From Palsa-295 sp963781105 (GTDB lineage: Bacteria > Acidobacteriota > Terriglobia > Acidiferrales > UBA7541), in contig CAWAED010000012.1 of assembly GCA_963781105.1 (NCBI GenBank), forward strand, positions 434,001 through 498,000: a stretch of DNA of 64,000 bases, read 5' to 3'. Of this stretch, positions 61,592-64,000 are shown one piece after another (the first letter of the stretch is position 1; every line of letters begins with the position of its first letter). The position numbers were made by a program, and so were the translations under genes. The notes beneath the pieces are model-generated. The model did not search any database and was not told the origin of the DNA. It saw nothing but the letters and a program-made list of their open reading frames with translations.

Positions 61592-63743
61592 AACACATTT
61601 CGATTTCCCGATCGAACGGGAACGATACGAGCTGCAAGAAGCCCCGCCTTATCGCTTCGAAACTGACCGCCGTGAATTTTTCAAGTATCTTGGCGCGGGC
61701 GTTTTGATTGTCTGCGCGGCGAAAGCTACGCGCGCGAAGCAGGAATCGGGCGGCGGGCGGCAGCATTCCGGCGAAGCGTTGCCTCAGGAAATCTCGGCGT
61801 GGCTGCACGTCGGAGACGATGGCGGTGTGACCGTCTTCACCGGCAAAGTGGAGGTCGGGCAAAACATTCGTACTTCATTGAGCCAAGCGGTGGCCGAGGA
61901 GCTTCACGTCGGCATCAGCAAGATTCAAATGGTGATGGGCGATACGCAATTGACGCCGTACGACCGCGGGACGTTCGGCAGCCTTTCTACGCCGGTGATG
62001 AATCTGCAGCTGCGTCGCGCCGCTTCGGCCGCGCGTGACGTTTTGATCAATCTCGCGGCAACGAAATGGCAAGTGGAGAGCACCCGCTTGGTCGCCGCCG
62101 ATGGCCGCATCACGGACACAACGACGAAAAAGTCCGTGGAATATGCCGCGCTGGTGAAAGGTCAGCAACTGACGGAATCATTGCCGGCCGTAGATCCGCT
62201 GGCACCCGCCAGCGAGTGGACTGTAGCCGGCCGGCCGTTGCCCAAAGTGGATGGCCGCGATTTCGTCACCGGAAAGCATCAATATCCGAGTGATCAGAAA
62301 CTTCCGGACATGCTTTACGGCAAAATCGTGCGGCCTGACGCGTTCGGAGCGACGCTGGTTTCCGTGGACACGCGTGCGGCGGAACAAATTCCGAGCGTCA
62401 CGGTTGTCCATGACGGAAATTTTGTGGGCGTGGCAGCGCCGAGCGAATCTGCGGCGCGAGCCGCCGCAACCGCGATACACGCCGAGTGGAAGTCCGATCC
62501 GCAACCTTCGAGCAAGGAACTATTTGAGTATCTGAAGAAAAATGTGTTGCCGCGCGACCCGGATGATACACCGCCGCAGGTCGTCGGTTCCGTAGAGACG
62601 GCGCTCGCATCGGCGGATCACCGTCTGCAGCAAACCTACACCGTCGCTTACATCGCGCATGCGCCGCTCGAGCCTCGCGCGGCGCTGGCGCAGTGGAATG
62701 GCGATCGCTTGACGGTGTGGACCGGAACGCAACGTCCCTTCGGAGTGCGCAGCGAACTGGCCAGCACTTTTCACATCCCCGAAGATCACGTGCGCGTGTT
62801 GATGCCGGACATGGGCTCGGGTTACGGAGGGAAACACACTGGGGAGACGGCCATTGAAGCGGCGCGCCTGGCGCGCGCGGCGAAGCGGCCCGTGAGATTG
62901 AATTGGACTCGCGAGGAAGAATTTTCCTGGGCTTACTTTCGTCCTGCGGGAGTGATTGAAATCACGAGCGGCATGCGCAAGGACGGCGCGGTGACCGCGT
63001 GGGAATTTCACAATTACAATTCCGGAGAAGCGGGGATTCGCACGTACTACGACATACCCAACCAGAAAATCGAATTTCATCCGACGAAATCTCCTTTGCG
63101 GCAAGGCTCGTATCGCGGGCTTGCAGCTACCGCGAATCATTTCGCGCGCGAGACGCACATGGACGAACTCGCTTATTTGGCGGGACTGGACCCGCTGGAA
63201 TTTCGGCTGCGAAATTTGAAAGACGAGCGGCTGAAAGCGGTGTTTACGGCTGCGGCGCAGAAATTCAACTGGGGTCGCGCAAAAAGCGGCGCGGGGCAAG
63301 GATTCGGAATTGCGGGCGGCTGCGACAAGGGCGGGTATTTCGCCACATGTGCGCAAGTTTCCGCGGACCGGCAATCGGGCGACGTGAAAGTTGTGCGCGT
63401 GGTTGCTGCGTTCGAATGCGGAGCGATTGTCAATCCCGACGGACTGCGTAATCAGGTCGTGGGAGCGAACATCATGGGCCTGGGCGGGGCGCTCTTTGAA
63501 GCGATCGAACTCGAAAATGGCCGGATCCTGAACGGCCGGTTCTCGAAGTACCGCTTGCCGCGATTCAGCGATGTTCCCGAAATTGAAGTGGTTTTACTCG
63601 ATCGCAAGGACCTTCCTTCGGCTGGCGCCGGAGAATCGCCGATCGAGGGAATCGCGCCCGCAATTGGCAACGCGATCTTCGACGCGAGCGGCGTGCGCTT
63701 GCGTTCCATGCCGCTTGTGCCCGACGGCCTGAAGTCGACTTAG
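61581..63743 (+). CDS. Molybdopterin-binding subunit, Tat-exported (IorB-like)
   Basis: The protein has 720 residues. The N-terminus carries a twin-arginine signal with a long n-region: R30-R31 in TDRREFFKYLGAGVLIVCAA. The large molybdopterin domains have GSGYGGKHTGETAIEAARLA, GSYRGLAATANHFARETHMD and the C-terminal GAGESPIEGIAPAIGNA with the catalytic Glu. IorB proteins have about this length. The heterodimer should be folded in the cytoplasm and exported together. The substrate (an N-heterocycle or aldehyde) is unknown. No FAD subunit is adjacent. Confidence 0.92.
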   Translation: MTDKTHFDFPIERERYELQEAPPYRFETDRREFFKYLGAGVLIVCAAKATRAKQESGGGRQHSGEALPQEISAWLHVGDDGGVTVFTGKVEVGQNIRTSLSQAVAEELHVGISKIQMVMGDTQLTPYDRGTFGSLSTPVMNLQLRRAASAARDVLINLAATKWQVESTRLVAADGRITDTTTKKSVEYAALVKGQQLTESLPAVDPLAPASEWTVAGRPLPKVDGRDFVTGKHQYPSDQKLPDMLYGKIVRPDAFGATLVSVDTRAAEQIPSVTVVHDGNFVGVAAPSESAARAAATAIHAEWKSDPQPSSKELFEYLKKNVLPRDPDDTPPQVVGSVETALASADHRLQQTYTVAYIAHAPLEPRAALAQWNGDRLTVWTGTQRPFGVRSELASTFHIPEDHVRVLMPDMGSGYGGKHTGETAIEAARLARAAKRPVRLNWTREEEFSWAYFRPAGVIEITSGMRKDGAVTAWEFHNYNSGEAGIRTYYDIPNQKIEFHPTKSPLRQGSYRGLAATANHFARETHMDELAYLAGLDPLEFRLRNLKDERLKAVFTAAAQKFNWGRAKSGAGQGFGIAGGCDKGGYFATCAQVSADRQSGDVKVVRVVAAFECGAIVNPDGLRNQVVGANIMGLGGALFEAIELENGRILNGRFSKYRLPRFSDVPEIEVVLLDRKDLPSAGAGESPIEGIAPAIGNAIFDASGVRLRSMPLVPDGLKST

Positions 63744-63832
63744 CGCGGGCGCAGCGCAGTCGGCCGAACACCACTCAGCCCGGCGGACCCCAAAGAGAAT
63801 CTCCATCGTCAATTGGTCGAGCCGCTCGTACG

Positions 63833-64000
63833 TCAGGCTTCCTGAAGTTCGTGAAAAATGCCGCGAAGCGCCGGATACAGTTGGCGATACGCGCCATAGC
63901 GAAGTTTCATTTTGTTTGCGGTGGCGGCGTCGGGCGCTACGCGCCGCGCTACACGTACGGATTTGTCGCACGCGTCTTCCACCGATGGCCATACGCCAGC
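63833..64000 (-). CDS. xylB: FGGY-family sugar kinase (xylulokinase-like), C-terminal fragment
   Basis: The last 55 codons of a gene enter from the right edge. They read AGVWPSVEDACDKSVRVARR and then KMKLRYGAYRQLYPALRGIF, ending HELQEA. The VEDAC start and the YRxLYPAL end match the C-terminus of xylulokinases. Xylulokinase phosphorylates D-xylulose in the cytoplasm; other FGGY kinases are possible. It is convergent with the molybdenum hydroxylase operon. Confidence 0.75.
   Translation of the reverse strand, partial: AGVWPSVEDACDKSVRVARRVAPDAATANKMKLRYGAYRQLYPALRGIFHELQEA

Noticed and set aside
63594..63992. 132-codon minus-strand open frame at the right edge
   Set aside because: The neighbouring frame encodes the recognisable C-terminus of a xylulokinase ending at 63833. 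This frame overlaps it and the molybdenum hydroxylase gene.

Overview
The window is about 60% G+C and looks like a chromosomal piece of an Acidobacteriota genome (class Terriglobia or a close relative). The evidence is a full-length acidobacterial duplicated orphan permease (ADOP), several secreted proteins of types common in that phylum (DUF3108, DUF4382, DUF5818 and DUF6624-like), and many dispersed palindromic repeats. No database search was possible, so the taxonomic call is inference. There is no phage, plasmid, IS element or CRISPR array.

Layout. 1-6.1 kb (minus strand) is the classic translation and transcription cluster. In transcription order it reads tRNA-Thr(TGT), tRNA-Tyr, tRNA-Thr(GGT), tRNA-Gly(TCC), tuf, rpmG, tRNA-Trp, secE, nusG, rplK, rplA, rplJ, rplL, then rpoB running off the edge. 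6.3-16.4 kb carries cell-envelope genes: a LolA-like secreted protein, an M23 endopeptidase, a POTRA-only protein, PBP1A and a CPA2 antiporter. thiL lies among them, unusually enlarged by two repeat-derived segments. 16.4-25.2 kb holds a DCC-family protein, a CBS-domain PLP enzyme, a histidine kinase/response regulator pair, a frameshifted two-gene unit, a fused homocysteine methyltransferase/MTHFR and a CpsB-like PHP phosphatase. 25.5-34.7 kb holds a membrane protein, the ADOP permease with a sigma-54-like promoter, small secreted proteins, a UDP-sugar dehydrogenase, a PilZ protein and a phosphoglycolate phosphatase.

34.9-37.6 kb holds a nitroreductase-MarR operon with two matching operator palindromes over its promoter, followed by a Tat-exported oxalate decarboxylase. 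38-45 kb is a run of small envelope and signalling proteins: lipoproteins, DUF1015, a STAS protein, a zinc ribbon, and an ExbD homologue that lacks its key aspartate. 45-50.7 kb holds a CDF metal exporter, an MBL-PilZ fusion, an FAD monooxygenase-like protein and a disulfide oxidoreductase. 50.8-60.4 kb is one minus-strand operon: rraA-like, membrane fusion lipoprotein, RND, RND and TolC. 61.1-63.7 kb is a two-subunit Tat-exported molybdenum hydroxylase. The right edge carries the C-terminus of a xylulokinase-like kinase.

Most unusual points: (1) thiL reads in frame through two palindromic-repeat insertions; (2) paired TGTTG-N6-CAACA operators 22 bp apart lie over the nitroreductase-marR promoter; (3) two nearly identical RND pumps differ at one proton-relay aspartate; (4) an orphan ExbD has Ala in place of the membrane Asp; (5) strand composition switches from C-rich to G-rich around 42-45 kb regardless of gene direction.
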